Assembly: GCA_963920525.1 (NCBI GenBank)
Contig: OY986435.1
Location: 172,151,827 to 172,215,826 of the forward strand
Reading direction: 5' to 3'
Length of the DNA stretch: 64,000 nt
From: Dichetophora obliterata
Lineage: Eukaryota; Arthropoda; Insecta; Diptera; Sciomyzidae
This document shows positions 46,961 through 58,745 of this stretch, in pieces. The stretch's first letter is position 1; each line of letters opens with the position of its first letter. Below the pieces are notes generated by a model, which did no database searches, was not told the DNA's origin, and saw only the letters and a program-made list of their open reading frames with translations. The position numbers and the translations under genes were made by a program.

Positions 46961-47600
46961 TAACGTTACAGTTGACAATACCTCTTTCGAGGTTGTGAAG
47001 GACTTCGTTTATCTGGGATCCAGTATAAACTCAACCAACGACATCATCATTGAAATCAAACGAAGAATTACTCTTGCCAACAGGTGTTACTTTGGGCTCA
47101 GTAGGCAATTGAGAAGCAGAGCCCTCTTTCGACGAACGAAAATCACGCTCTATAAATCGCTTATCATGCCCGTCCTTCTTTATGCACCACAAACCTGGAC
47201 GCTGAGCAGTTCAGATGGCGAGACTTTAGGAGCATTTGAGAGAAAGATTCTTCGTAAGATCTACGGACCAATCTGAGTCAATGACGAGTACCGAATACGA
47301 TGGAATGATGAACTGTATGAGCTGTATGCTGACATCGACATAGTCAAGCGCATTAAAATCGAGCGGCTTCGCTGGCTTCGTCATGTTCAGCGCATGAAAG
47401 ACTATGCTCCAATGAAGAAAACATTCGATTCGGTACCCAGCGGCGGTCAACGCAGAAGAGGACGACCGCATCTTCGTTGGAAAGACCAAGTAGAGGACAA
47501 CCTGACGATGCTTGGAATTTCCAACTGGCGCCAGCAAGCGAAAGACAGAAATGGCTGGCGCAAATTCATAGATGAGGCCAAGACCGACATACGATTGTAG
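46961..47600 (+). pseudogene. RTE-like pol C-terminal fragment with one nonsense codon
   Basis: Reads VKDFVYLGSSINSTNDI, RRITLANRCYFGLSRQLRSR, KSLIMPVLLYAPQTWTLSS, GAFERKILRKIYGPI, then TGA at 47274-47276. The same frame then continues with DEYRIRWNDELYELYADIDI, KTFDSVPSGGQRRRGRPHLR and NGWRKFIDEAKTDIRL to TAG at 47598-47600. The related copy at 36140 has TGC at the stop position, so a single C-to-A change made the stop. No catalytic YADD is included; it cannot act. Confidence 0.85.
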
Positions 47601-47622
47601 CGCCAACTAAGTAAGTAAGTAA
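46961..47622 (+). mobile_element. RTE-like element, 5'-truncated copy with 11-bp duplication
   Basis: CAGAAACAAAA occurs at 46950-46960 and 47623-47633 on either side. The copy starts in the RT C-terminal third and ends in AAGTAAGTAAGTAA after GTAGCGCCAACT. It is closely similar to the minus-strand copy at 35795-37674. Confidence 0.9.
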
Positions 47623-47865
47623 CAGAAACAAAAAAAAAGGAATTCGTAATGGACCTAAAAGACCCCCAAAAAAACGCCGATATCCAGTGCACGACCTTTC
47701 GTACCAAACCTAACTTAATCTAATCGTTGGAATTATAAATTTTTTAATCCGTTTTTATAATTAAAACTTTTCAAAATATTATCGTTTTCTCAATAAAATG
47801 TAAGATGCAATTTAATACAACGTAGCTTTTAGTTTGGGTCGATTGTTATGTTTATCATTTCTTTA

Positions 47866-47945
47866 TACATGTGACATCAGAGGCCAGTTGTTAAAGCTAA
47901 AAACTTATAATCTTAACGACGTGGGTTTGAATCCCACAGATTTCC
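47866..47945 (+). repeat. tRNA-like segment with intact T arm
   Basis: GTGGGTTTGAATCCCAC (47921-47937) is a perfect five-pair T arm with a seven-base loop and B box. The upstream CAGTTGTTAAAGCTAA is a poor A box, and neither acceptor nor anticodon stem pairs well. A T-rich tail follows. Likely a decayed tRNA or SINE head. Confidence 0.4.
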
Positions 47946-50900
47946 TTATTTATTATTTTTGTCGAAAACATTTGAATACAAAAATTCATTGAAATGTTAT
48001 CTAATGTAAAAAGAAAATTAAATTTTAGTATTTGATATCGATTGAATTGTGCTAAGGTTTTGGTGTCATCTACAATAACTTCAATTTAGTCAAAGAAGCA
48101 CAACCATGGTTGCCACAACAAAAATTCTCAAATCGCCCCAAACCTTTTTGAAAATCGTAATCTTAGGTGCCAAAATCGTCATTTTAATTATAAAGCAAAT
48201 TACATATTATAGTTTTTATTGTAGTAAATAATAAAATAACAAAGAAATAAAAAAACTAGCAAAAGATTATTTTTGACTCAGTCGAAGTTAAAATACTCCC
48301 ACAACTGTATTTCAGAGCATTTGAATTTTTGAATATTGTAATATTTTGATGACGTTTATGGAGCGTAGTTTATATCCAAATTTTTTAAATTTCAAACACA
48401 GAGCACGTTTTAAAAATCAAAGCATTTAAGTCTTTCAGTCAAGAAATACTGTATTTTTTTCATGAATAAGTAATTCAGAAATTTGAATATTTTTATTGTA
48501 ACGCAAAAGAATATACAAACATGCACTATTTTTGGTTTTTCCATTTAGTGCAAAAATTAACAAATTAAATTGCTGCTCATATTATTTGTGGAAATAAATT
48601 TTTGATTACAGTTACCTATGATTCACATTCCTGGCTTTAATATATGCCAAGTTATAGAGTTTATTAAATTTATATGTGTGTTCGAAGTAAACCACCGCCG
48701 CCTATCGGAAATATTGTGTACTACGTGCACAAGAGACACATGGTAAACCTTTTTTAGTTTGAAGTTAATCGCACGGTTAGATTTGAAAAAATCGAGTTTG
48801 TGGTTTTGAAATTGTGTAGAAGGTGCCACATTGCTCTGGAGGTGTGTGCCGGTATGTGGTAAATAGGTTTTTCCTAATGGAAAGCTTTCGCTTTCATAAG
48901 AGTAAAGATATGGCGTTAAAGGTGTTGGAGTTGTATGGGAGGTGTTTAGGCTGCAACCCTAAAGGTTAATAAAGTAGTAGATTATAACACTTACTGCTTT
49001 ATCGACTCGTTCCAGTATCGATTCTCGATGCACGAACGGGTCGCTCAATCGGCTTTTCCCCGTATCCAATACAACTCATATATGTTGTGGGAATTAGGAT
49101 TTATAAAAGTGACCCTTTTTATAATATTACAAAAATTTCGATTATCGCCTAATTATAGAGTTTTGTTGATTTCCAATGCTGAGCGCAACCTATCGGAAAT
49201 ATTTTCGATATTGTGACGTGCTTAGTGACGCGATAGATACCGATACAAATATGTGCATTCTAAAAATTTTATCTCAATTTAGTTTAGGTTTTAGCATTTT
49301 GGTTTTATTTTACAGCCCAATAACAGCTGTAAAAAACAACAAAAAAGGTTTTTAAAAAACTTATTTTAAATGTAATTTTTGACACTTTACATTTAGACTG
49401 CATTATGACACTTTTTAATTCCGCGCTACCTCCAATTATCCGATATAAGGACAAGACCTGCAATAACAAGAAAAAAGCAAATATTTTAGACGCCCAGGAG
49501 AGCACCATAATACGCCTTACATCGACTTATGACTATAGAATGAAGGTAGATGAACTCGTAAACATAGAAATAATATAAAAAAAATGGCCATTTCAACCCT
49601 AGAAAGGAATTTGACAGAGCTTCTTTCTTACCAATGCATTGCATATTGGAATATTTATCAATAAAAATGTAACGAAAATGTTCAGCAAAAATTACAAACA
49701 AATTTTCAAACGCCGCCATTTTTTAATTGTTTAATCAATTTCAATAAAGTGGTCATTTCCATAATAACACTCTTACTAAACTTGCGACCTGTATTAATTC
49801 TTGCGACCTGTAGATATGTTACCAGCTCGGTTCATTTTTTGCGCACTGGCACACGTCGCCCCTGGTCTTGCTTTAGAATATTTTTTTGTTTATTTTGAAT
49901 ATTGTTATGAATTTTGATTGAATACTCTGAAAATTTTATTAATTACTATTACAAAGTACTATTAATACACCTGAAAGGTTTTAAGTACCTATATATTTAA
50001 CTTTTTTAAAAAAACATTCATGAAAATTGCCTATTTTATGGCATGTCTAACCAGACTGGTCTCTTAAAATAAATAAAATTTCATTGGCCCTTTTTTTTCG
50101 GTTAAGAAATTGGAAAGATCTTAGGCCTTGAGAAAACCCTATGGAAATGAAAAAATTTTTTTTTTGCTTCAGTAATGCCTTTTGAAATACCTATCTAGGG
50201 CGTTGCTTGCTGCAAGTCTATTATAAACACTCCTTTTTTTAAAGTAGGCACAATTTTTTAAAAAAGGCACTATTTTTCTCTCTAATTGGGCGCAATCTCA
50301 AAAATTTCACTTCCGTCCCTGGCTTGAACACATTGAAGACAGATGATAGACAACTCCCAGCTAGAACAGTAACTGTTACATACGGCGTATATAACACGAG
50401 CGGTCACACGTTTTGCGTTACGTCCATATAAAATTTTTCATACAAAACTTGTGACCATTGCTCAAGCGGTGATCAAAATGTCACAAGGTTTGCATCTCTG
50501 ATTCTCATCCGTGTGATCTGGCATCCCTTTCAGCCACACATGTTTTTACAATGAGAAAAATATATAGCTAAACTGCTCACACCAATTATAAATTCAGTTG
50601 TGCACTATCCTCCCCTCTCCCTATGCCGTTGTGTCTAACCCACCCCCTAGCCATCAGGTTAGAGCCTCTTATATGACAAATTATAAACACAATTGTTTGA
50701 AGTTTTTGCATTAATTTTTTAATAAAATATTTACCTTCCGGATAGATTTAGCATTGATTATACAATTTAAACCAGGAAACAATTATAAAATAATAATTCA
50801 GCATGAACAGCACATAACATCAAAAGCATATTTTCGCAGTTTCTTGTTTTTTCAAACAATTTGTCCCAAGTATTCTTCAGCATCTATTCAATTTCTTAAT

Positions 50901-52055
50901 CTGAAAATAAAAATTATTAAATATCGTATGCACTATTTTTTATAAATTTTCAAAAACTTCCATTTGATTGAACCGCTTTGTGTTGCATGCTTATTTTTCT
51001 TGTTGAGTTTATTTTTTGCCAGCAAAAGAGCTAGAAATACAAACACATATAACTTTTCTTGTTTTCCATGAAATGACAACATAAGAGTGTATTGGTGAAC
51101 ACCAAATTTTGTTTAGTTGTGTATGTAAACTTGTTACTGCTGTCTAGCAGGGCTGATTGTGAAAATATTGCGGAACAAGAAACGTTCCAGTGATTGCGCC
51201 TTTCTTCACGAGGCATACGAAAAAATGAGCCATTTTCTTTTTGAAAAGGCTTTTGACAAATTGCATAATTTCTTGGCGTTTAAATCTATCAATTAAATCA
51301 ATTTAAATCACAAAAATTCACAACACAATTCCAATTGACAAGTTCTGTTATTTGCTTTGTTTTTGTTTGTAAACAACTGAATTTGACAGCAAAGGTACCC
51401 ACCATAAGAGAGAATGATATCTACTAACACTACCTGCCTTGAGCTAGCACAGCGCAATTAAAAAAAGAGAAAAGCCTCGAGCAGGACGAACAAGGTTCCC
51501 ACAGCCTAAACATTTTTTTTACCAAAATTCCAAAAATTATTTCACATTTAAGAAAAAATTTTACATCCAAAACAAAAGTTTATCAAATATGATCAATAAA
51601 AAAATTAATTATTTAAAATAAGTTTTAAAGTATCTAATGGATCTATGATTTATTGTAAATATATTTGAAACATAAATATTCAACTAAATGTTTTATTTCA
51701 TTGTACATATGATTGCGTGAGATCAATATAGTATACATTTTTTTTAAACAATAATTAACAAAAATCATAAACTTGGTTAAGATTCCTATTTAAAGTTCCT
51801 ATTTTAAAAATTTTTACCTTTCCCTTCATAACAAAAAACGCTACCTGTCAGTTTTTTGACGAAGTTGATTTTCTTCAAAATGTTTTTAAAATTTTTGTTC
51901 TTAATTTTGGGGGCTCAAGTTCCAAATTATTAAAAATTGTATTTAAATCATATAAAATCAACATAATAAATAATAAGGTCATATCGAAAAACTTTAATAA
52001 AAATAAAAAACTAAAGTAAACAGAAATACAACAACGAATGTGACATTATGAAATT
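47946..52055. other. AT-rich DNA, mostly unassigned
   Basis: No gene recognised. Near 49577-49650 a phrase (ATGGCCATTTCAACCCT, GAGCTTCTTTC) resembles the tail of the SINE at 56140-56200 and may be a fragment. CCTATCGGAAATATT occurs at 48702 and 49190, a short dispersed repeat. The rest shows low-complexity A/T runs. Confidence 0.4.
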
Positions 52056-52059
52056 GGGG

Positions 52060-52295
52060 AAAAAAATGAGAAATTGAAGCTTCAAAATCTCATCGCCCCG
52101 ATGGTGCAGTGCGTCAACGCGCTTGCACGGGCAATCACAAAGATTTCTGATGACGCGTTTAGCACCGCAGAAATTGTACAATAAAATCAATTTGCTAGTG
52201 GTTTTTTTTTCCTTTCATATTGAAAAAAACTTTGTTGTTGTTGTTGTTTCTTTGGAAAAATTCGTTAGAACAATTAATTGTTCTAACTTTGACCT
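52060..52295 (+). repeat. tRNA-derived SINE, copy lacking the B box
   Basis: Similar to the SINE at 31380: TCTCATCGCCCCGATGGTGCAG-like head (A box near 52096), then directly CAATCACAAAGATTTCTGATGA. The region that would hold the B box has been deleted. The body and tail (AATAAAATCAATT, GTT microsatellite, TTTCTTTGGAAAAATTCGTT) are kept. It could not promote its own transcription through an intact A/B pair. Confidence 0.7.
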
Positions 52296-54041
52296 TAAGC
52301 TCGATAAACGATTTTAAACTGTCAAACAACTAGAATTTGTATTTAAAATCAAGTATGATTTAAACTATCAAACATTTAGAATTTGTATTTAAATCATATA
52401 AAGTCAACAAAAATAAAAAACTTTAATAGTTTTAGTTAAATACAGTGTCTTTTGTTAATTTTGATAATTTTTGTATGTATATAAGTTCACCTTATAATTA
52501 AAAAGCTGTGATATTAATGTTTAATGTCGTTCTTTGATGTTAAATGTTTTTCAATTTTTAAAATGTTTTAATTATTACAAATTTTGAGTTAAATTTTTTA
52601 AGTGAAAATAATTGCTAAAAATTAATGTACATATATGTTTTCAGTTTTTTCCCTGATGATGATTGCCGACGTCAATCAAAATATTGGTAATAAAAATAAA
52701 AAATTAAAATTATTAAAGTTTTTTATATTTAATAACTTGGACCTTGAGCCTGCAAAATTAAGGACAAAAATTACTTCAAAAAAGGTCGTAAAACAATGTT
52801 TTTTTTAAATTTTACAAAATTTTCAAGCTTTCTTAAAAAAAAGCTATCACTGAAAATCCATCAACGCAAGTTATCGCTAAAAATCTATAAATCTAACTAA
52901 TTTTCTAATTGCTTAAAATATCTGTACACCTCGAAAACAATAAATTTAAGTTTATATGCTAATGCAATTATAAAAGCGCTACATAAACTAGCGTTTGAAT
53001 ATTTTTTTAAAATTAGTAAATTAATACAATCGAATTGAGAAAAACCGAATTACATATATTTTAAAGAAATTAACGTGCGTACAAATCGATAGGAATTTCC
53101 GAACTAATATTTTCATGAATATTTTTTTTATATCTTTGCTAAGCCAAGCCTGATTTGATTTTTTATTTGATTTTTATTTTCCTAGGGTATTTTATTATGT
53201 CAGGTGTTGCAACACAATATTGTTAATTCGTAACGAAAACTCATTTTTACTAAACGAAAGGTAGTTAAAAATGCAATTTTGAATTTTTATTATTTTTACA
53301 ACAAAACTTTTGTGTAATTTTTTTATTTTTTTTTTATAACGATAACTTCGCATTTAAAAGGTTGTCCCTATTAATTTGGCAACCCAAGGTATATCGATGA
53401 TTAAAGGTAAAAAAGTTATAAGTAAAAATTTTCAAATTTCCAGAAACGCTTATTTTTTATGTGTTTTACTGAAATGTATTGAAATTTAACAACTACATAA
53501 TTTTTTCTGTAAATTTATTAATTTTCACTTATCACTTTTGTGATTAAAAATCATGAAATATGAAATTAAAAAAAAAGAAAATAGTTTGAAATATAGCTGT
53601 TTCACTTTTTGTTAATTAAAGTCAATCTTGATGTATGCTCTTACATGTATTATTTTGCTGACTATACAAAGTGCGGATTATTTTCTCTATTAATTAATGC
53701 ATTATATTATATATAACTTTAAAATCGAGTCTGTTTCTTAGTTTCGTTTTTATTAAAGAAAGGTCTGAAAATTTTATTTCAGCAGCGGCTGAACTGTCAG
53801 GGATTTTTAACAAAATTTGTTAGTTCTTTATAACAGATTTCTTCCATGTCATTTTTAAAAGAAGCAATTTTGTCCCAAAAGTCTACAATCTTTGAAAATC
53901 GTAATAATTTCCATTGGGCTCAGCAAGGTTTTTTTCGTAACAGACTAGTTCGATAACATTGAAAAAGGCCGAATATTTTTATACCTTTTTGAAGTAACAC
54001 AAAACAGTTTATCTTTAATGTATAGGGCACATTTTTTAAAA
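52296..54041. other. AT-rich stretch, no gene seen
   Basis: No feature recognised. Confidence 0.5.
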
Positions 54042-54140
54042 AAAGTTTTGTTTTGTTTTTTCACTAGCAAAAATTTACCAAAATTGAATTAAATTTCACG
54101 TTTTTACATAGGAAAAAAAATTACCAGTTTTGGTAAAAAT
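54042..54140. repeat. dispersed repeat, copy 1
   Basis: About 95 bp closely matching 57620-57720: AAAAGTTTTGTTTTGTTTT, TTTACCAAAATKGAATTAAA, TTTCACGTTTTTACATAGG, CAGTTTTGGTAAA. The inner TTACCAAAA/TTTTGGTAA pair is inverted, so it may be the remains of a small hairpin element. Confidence 0.65.
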
Positions 54141-54366
54141 TTCACATATTGGCAACGCTGAAGACAAAAGTGAAATACATATAAATGCATAACGGCGCTC
54201 TAAAATAAAAAAAGACATGTTTGCGGTGTTGCCATATGGTACGATACATCAGATTTGTTACCACTGTCAGTATTTAATACGATCATCCTATATTGGACCA
54301 AAATGTTACTATTTCAGGAAAAATAAATTCGATGTCCGATTTTGCATATATTTCTTAAACAAAGCA

Positions 54367-54368
<2 letters not shown>

Positions 54369-54394
<26 letters not shown>
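54369..54394. repeat. (AT)n microsatellite
   Basis: About 13 AT units, followed by another AT-rich stretch. Confidence 0.85.
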
Positions 54395-54397
<3 letters not shown>

Positions 54398-54869
54398 TTA
54401 AAAATTAATATTTTTTCATATTTAATATTTTTTACTGATTTTTCTTATATAATAATAATTTTTCTTATATTTTGGTAGATTTTGCTGGACAAAAAACAAA
54501 ACAAAATTTTTCGTAAATTTACTCGAAGAAAATCAACGCTGATGTAGTTTTTCAGAGTTTCACAAATCCGAAGAGAATCCGACAAGCTGAGTGCAAAAGT
54601 TAAAATATGAGAATTTTTGTTCATGGCAATACTGCATGTTTGTTTTCTTTGACATGTATTGTCTTAATGAAATTGATAAAAAAACCGTTCTTGGCGAAGC
54701 CGCTGACAACAGTGGTGTGTTAGCATAATAAATATTTATATCAAATTAATAATGGTAAAACTTATGTGAGAAATTTATGTACATTTTTATAAGTACAGTT
54801 TTTAAATAAAAATTCTTTTATATAACTGTTATATATTGAATCAAACCATTTATCTATATGTCATCTATA
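54395..54869. other. AT-rich stretch, no gene seen
   Basis: No feature recognised before the non-LTR relic. Confidence 0.4.
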
Positions 54870-56040
54870 TGTATCAGCGGTGCTCCGACCGAAAACAACA
54901 CCTACTGCTGCCTTAGAGACCATACTTCACTTTCCACCTCTTGACTTGGTTGCCAAGCAAAGCGGAGCTTGTACGGCGGTCAGACTGAGTGATGCTGGGG
55001 TATGGAAAAACCTGGAAATAGGTCACGCATCCATACTTTACAAATTAAGTTTCATCCCAACAAGGACTGACTACTGAAAACCACTGCTTTCCTTTGATGG
55101 AATCTAAATCACGCTTATTCCACCCAGTACATATTGATATAATCGTGTGCAGTGGAAACTAGGGTGTCTTTACTTCTATACAGATGGGTCAAAGTTAAAT
55201 GACAAGGTCGAATATGGAATCTACTAAAAAAAACTAGAATTATCCCTGGCTCGTAGGCTGCCTAATCACTATAGCATTTTCCAAGCCGAAATGATGGCAA
55301 GCAGGGAAGTTGCAACATGGCTCTCAGATAATGTAATCTCCAAACGATAAATGTTCATTCCCAGCAGCGGATTTGCCAGTGGCTACCATAGAACTAATAC
55401 AGAATAAATTACCAGGTAAGGAAGCATTACTTTTTTCAAAAAGTAATGCGTCTGCATATAGCAGAAGTAATTAACTCATACCTCATTACCTGTAATGTAG
55501 CATACATGGAAAAGTAATGCAGTGATTTTTATAACTTAATACAAGTAGTATGTTACTCCATAACTTCTAGGTAATGCTGAAGGGAGGCGATCACTTACCT
55601 CCTGTCTCATTCAATGTTAAATGTAAGGCCTTTTATGCATAGTAAGGTAATATAGTCGGAAGTAGTAGTAGGTTTTCTCGGACAACCGGGTGGCGATCAA
55701 ATCGATGGAATACGTACACCTCTAAAGTAGCCAACGAAAGCCATGTTACATGAAGCGTAATATCAAATTTGTCCAACAACAGCTTAATATGGGTATTAAG
55801 ATATAACGGCATACTAGGAACCGAAAGCAGACGAGCTTGCTAGAAACGGTACCTTAGTGACATCAGTGGTTCATAACCTACCGAGCATTTCGTTGGCAAC
55901 TTTGAAACTGCTGCTCAAAAAGTACACCACATCTTAAGCCAACTTAAGATGGCCTGAACTCTCAACCTGTAGAGCAACAAGGCCTGTAGAAAACGCGTTT
56001 AAAGTTTTTAGTATACTGCGCTTCCTGCTTTGAAGCAGTC
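54870..56040 (+). pseudogene. RNase H-group non-LTR relic
   Basis: Begins at PTAALETILHFPPLDLVAKQ (RT C-terminus, 54889 onward), then WKNLEIGHASILYKLS. RNase H follows with FYTDGSKLNDKVEYGIY (Asp kept, about 55175), HYSIFQAEMMASREVATWLS (Glu, about 55270), and further on KADELARNGTLVTS (about 55825) with SISLATLKLLLKKYT. Frames are broken in many places. A stretch at about 55400-55690 does not belong to the protein. The protein order matches the relic at 16640, but the sequences differ, so it is another family. Confidence 0.75.
55400..55690. repeat. GTAATG-rich insertion in the RNase H relic
   Basis: Between the RNase H halves lies DNA rich in AAGTAATG/CATTACTT-type words on both strands (for example GGAAGCATTACTT, AAAAAGTAATGCG, CCTCATTACC, GGAAAAGTAATGCAG, GGTAATGCTG). 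This suggests a small inverted-repeat element inserted in the relic. Exact borders and a target duplication were not identified. Confidence 0.45.
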
Positions 56041-56135
56041 GTTCGGGAGCTCATAACTTTTGAACCATTACAAATTTTGATTCGCTCTTTTAGTATGATA
56101 TTTAACACAGTAATAAAAAATAATAAAAAAAGAAA
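56041..56135. other. spacer
   Basis: Short unassigned stretch between the non-LTR relic and the SINE. Confidence 0.3.
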
Positions 56136-56139
56136 CTGG

Positions 56140-56465
56140 CCATTTCAGCCCTTGGAAGGACTTTGACCTAGCTTCTATTGATCAATTGTGTTGTGCATGT
56201 TATTAAATGTTTGATCACAAATGATCAAGAACTGGACCTACATGTTTTATGCCGACTCCGAGCGGGCTTATGTTCTCAAGAAGCTTTACATGGCAATTTT
56301 TACTCTCTGAGGTTTGCCATTGTCTGCAGAGAGGTAACAACCGAACAGAAAAATAATTTCAGTTGAAAAAATATTCTGTCTGAGCTGGAATTGAACCCGT
56401 GCAGCCGCGGTTCTTTTAGCTTAGGGGCCACGCACTCTACCCACTTGGCTACGGTTGCCACAGTT
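56140..56465 (-). repeat. tRNA-derived SINE with GGAGTCGGC body
   Basis: On the minus strand from 56463 it reads GGCAACCGTAGCCAAGTGGG (A box) and CACGGGTTCAATTCC (B box), a tRNA-like head. The body has CAATGGCAAACCTCAGAGAG, GCTTCTTGAGAACATAAGCC, CGGAGTCGGCATAAAACATG and TAGGTCC. The CGGAGTCGGC...TAGGTCC block is one I recall from common dipteran SINEs. The tail contains TTGATCATTTGTGATCAA. It would depend on a LINE enzyme for mobility. Open frames across it are not coding. Confidence 0.75.
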
Positions 56466-57600
56466 ATAGTGGTTGCCATAGTTATAGCTATCGAAAAATG
56501 CAAAAAAATAGTAGATCCAGACTAGACTCTTAGTGTGGGAACAGCATTAAACTGGATCTGCGTTTTTTGAATTAGAAGCACTTTGAATTGAATATTTTCA
56601 TGTTTGGTGCTAAATCGTTCCGAAAAATATTTGAATCGAAGTGATTATCTTTGATTTTTCGTTGTTTTTAAGCACAGTGTATAAATTTTATATAAAAAAG
56701 TGCCAAAAAAGTGCACTGTGCGTCGAATCACCTTAATTTTGTTGGGTTTTTTCGACCAGCAAAGCAAAAAGAGAAGAAATAGGAAAGAAAATAAATTTTA
56801 CAACATCTATCCACCTCATTTTTTACAATATGCACCAAACAGTGTTGCCAGGGATATGGCCAATCCGGTTATTACAGATACCAGATAATGTGTCATCATT
56901 CACATGAGTGCAGGCAGCGAAAAAGTTATATTGAAGAAAAAACAAACTAAACGGTTCTCTAAACAACTCCACTGGAAATGTGCTTTATGTATGTGAAGAA
57001 TTTTGGTGTTGACTGAGCTGCTGCCGAAACATCAAACTGTTGACAATACCAACAACTGTAGCTGCTATCAAAGGCTACATATTTTACTACAGCAGCAGCA
57101 AGCAGCACCAAAAAAATATGTTTTTAATAATTTTGATGATTTTGTTGTTTTATTCAACGTTGATGTTAATTACTTAATACATGATATATTTTTTTGACGA
57201 TATGTTCGATAGCTGTTGATTGCCTCAGGCAACACTTTATTGCTTTGGTATATTCCGTGACATGACATTCGTAGGTTACCGTTACAACCAAAGTCAAACT
57301 GAATTGTATTGTGTCAACAAACTGGTGAATAGAAATAAAAGTTTGGACTCTATTCAGGGCCGTAGCCAAGATTTACCAAAGGTGGGGAAGGTTTTGATGA
57401 ACTTTTTTTTTATTTAAAATTAAAATGTACAAGTTTTTGTTTCATTTCATTTCCAAGTTAAGTTTCTTATATATTATATATGTAAGTAAATACATTAAAG
57501 TGCCTCGACTTCCATTAGAAAAAAGTTCCATTTATACTCCTCTAAAAATTAACCTTGTGAGCCGCCAGTGAGCTAAAAAATTTTGCAAAAAACTTACAAA
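56466..57600. other. no gene seen
   Basis: Several short open frames without recognisable domains; none supported as genes. Confidence 0.4.
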
Positions 57601-57619
57601 ATCATGTTTTTCGTTAATA

Positions 57620-57720
57620 AAAAAGTTTTGTTTTGTTTTGTTTTTTCACTGCAAAAATTTACCAAAATGGAATTAAATTTCACGTTTTTACATAGGGAAA
57701 AAAATTACAAGTTTTGGTAA
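57620..57720. repeat. dispersed repeat, copy 2
   Basis: Matches 54042-54140 over about 95 bp with few differences, same orientation. Confidence 0.65.
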
Positions 57721-58079
57721 ACTGGTAGAAAAGTTGTAAAAAAAACCAACAGATATTAAAGGCCGAAAAAGGCTCTTTCAATCAGCATCAACAAATTTTA
57801 AAGTTTCGAAATATCATTAAAAATAGTGCTATTTTTGTGCCTTTTTTTTAATTTTTTTTAATTTATTTTCACTTAAATTGAAATAACTTCATTTTTCCTA
57901 ATACTATCCTCCTTTTTAAGATATCGTTGGAAAGGTTTTGAGTGCTTGCATTCATGGCCAGATTTAATACATATTAAAGCTAAAATATTAATTATAAAAT
58001 GAACACCTTCTGAATGAATTTTGAAAGATATTTTGAAAAAAATAAAAGTTACACGGAGATAATTATTTTGCTTGAATAA

Positions 58080-58745
58080 AGCAAATATATGCTTAAAAGC
58101 AAATCAGCAAAACTTTGCTCAATCACGGTGTGATTTTAGAAAACGATTGCTTAATTGTAATCACTCCTTATGTATGTAGGAAAAAGCAAAATTTTGATTA
58201 AATTCAAGCAAAATTTTTCTAAGTTATTAGAAACTGCGAAAGCAAATTTCTACTTAATTCAAGGAAATATTTGCTAAGTTGTTATAAAATCAAATAGCAA
58301 ATTTTTACTAAGCTCATGCAAATATTTGCTAAGTTCTTATAAGCTCAAATAGCAAATTTTTTCTAAACACACGAGCAAACTTTATTTTTAATGAAGAAAA
58401 TTATGCACTTACTCTCACGCGACCGAGGTTCAAATTTCCAGATGGTGGACATATTCAGTTTAATTTCATGTTAATAATTTTTCACTTCAAGAATATGCTA
58501 GATTTCAGCAGAAGCTAATCAAAATTTGCTATTCGAATTTATAATAACTAAGCAAATATTTACATGAATTAAGTAGAAATTTGCTTTTGCAGTTTATAGC
58601 AGAGTTTTTAACATAGCAAAATCTTGCTTGAATTTAATCAAAAATTTGCTTATAAACTGGAATAGCAAATTTTGATTAGTTTTTGCTGAAATCTAGCATA
58701 ATTTTGAAGTGGCTGAGAATCAAGCGCAAGCTTGGCTTAACCACA
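58080..58745. mobile_element. inverted-repeat element with tRNA-like box at centre
   Basis: The left arm (about 58190-58380) and right arm (about 58496-58740) are inverted copies: TTTTGATTAAATTCAAGCAA, AGCAAATTTCTACTTAATTC and AAATATTTGCT recur inverted. Arms contain several internal copies of AGCAAATTT. The centre (58405-58455) holds GAGGTTCAAATTTCC, a B-box-like sequence. No ORF. It fits a MITE or foldback element; an insertion of a SINE head into the loop is another reading. Confidence 0.7.

Noticed and set aside
47866..47945. Working tRNA gene
   Set aside because: Only the T arm folds. The acceptor, D and anticodon arms do not.
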